64,000 nucleotides of DNA from Diploptera punctata (Eukaryota > Arthropoda > Insecta > Blattodea > Blaberidae), in NCBI GenBank assembly GCA_030220185.1, contig JASPKZ010001230.1, positions 558,001-622,000 of the forward strand, written 5' to 3'. A program made the translations under genes and the position numbers. The notes under the pieces are model-generated. The model saw only the letters and a program-made list of their open reading frames with translations. It ran no database searches and had not been told where the DNA came from. Shown here piece by piece: positions 63,851 through 64,000 of the stretch. Position 1 is the first letter of the stretch, and the number at the start of each line of letters is the position of its first letter.

Positions 63851-64000
63851 CCCTTTTACCTAGTGTTAATGACTGAGCTGCAGCTCGAATGTACCATTAC
63901 ATAGCCGGTAACAGAAGCTTTTGAATTTACAACATTGCCAGATTTAAAAATGGTGTAGGCCTATTTGTTTTTGCGCTGCTTCTTAGCGAAAATGTAAGAT

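Overview
ORGANISM AND CHARACTER. This is a eukaryotic, AT-rich, intron-dominated window. GT..AG introns, animal zinc-finger coding exons, insect-type mariner, hAT, Helitron, piggyBac and Penelope-like elements, several tRNA-derived SINE families and many trinucleotide microsatellites point to a large, repeat-rich arthropod genome. A hemimetabolous insect such as a cockroach fits best, but the species is an inference. There are no operons, ribosome binding sites or CRISPR arrays.

HOST GENES. Two host genes are supported, arranged tail to tail. (1) A plus-strand gene with six coding exons (1644-1859, 28531-28864, 32696-32878, 40633-40802, 46293-46458, 52560-53260). All five junctions are phase-compatible and the join gives 1770 nt, or 589 codons plus a stop. 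The product is a PR/SET-domain protein with six C2H2 zinc fingers (PRDM family). (2) The last two exons of a minus-strand PUS7-type (TruD family) pseudouridine synthase (59798-59647 and 54158-53818); its 5' exons lie beyond the right edge. The two stop codons are about 560 bp apart.

THE REST IS NESTED MOBILE DNA, mostly in PRDM introns. Intron 1 (1.9-28.5 kb) holds RTE-like LINE fragments, a Helitron, hAT elements, a mariner-like element whose two inverted repeats both carry the same SINE, a 616-codon RTE-like reverse transcriptase ORF, and a 4.8-kb endonuclease/RT/RNase H LINE inserted with a 13-bp target duplication into a Helentron-like element. Intron 3 (32.9-40.6 kb) holds a three-layer nest: a mariner in a TA microsatellite, a Helentron-like element inside it, and inside that a 2.25-kb DNA transposon (12-bp CACTGG.. 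ends, 3-bp TAA duplication) with an intact 564-aa ORF. Intron 5 (46.5-52.6 kb) is a field of palindromes from Penelope-like units carrying hammerhead-ribozyme-like cores; one is split by a piggyBac element. The PUS7 intron holds a 1.3-kb mariner-type element with 108-bp inverted repeats. Right of PUS7 are pogo/Tigger remnants, another palindromic Penelope-like unit with a 14-bp target duplication, and a Penelope GIY-YIG endonuclease ORF followed by the best hammerhead-like motif.

MOST INTERESTING. (a) The repeated hammerhead-like hairpins tied to a GIY-YIG retroelement. (b) The intact 564-aa transposase-like ORF in a fully bounded element. (c) The octamer TAGGCCTA, 21 times in the window (under one expected), where comparison of repeat copies at four loci shows it arose as a 6-bp GGCCTA gain at a TA. 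(d) The SINE mirrored in both inverted repeats of one transposon.
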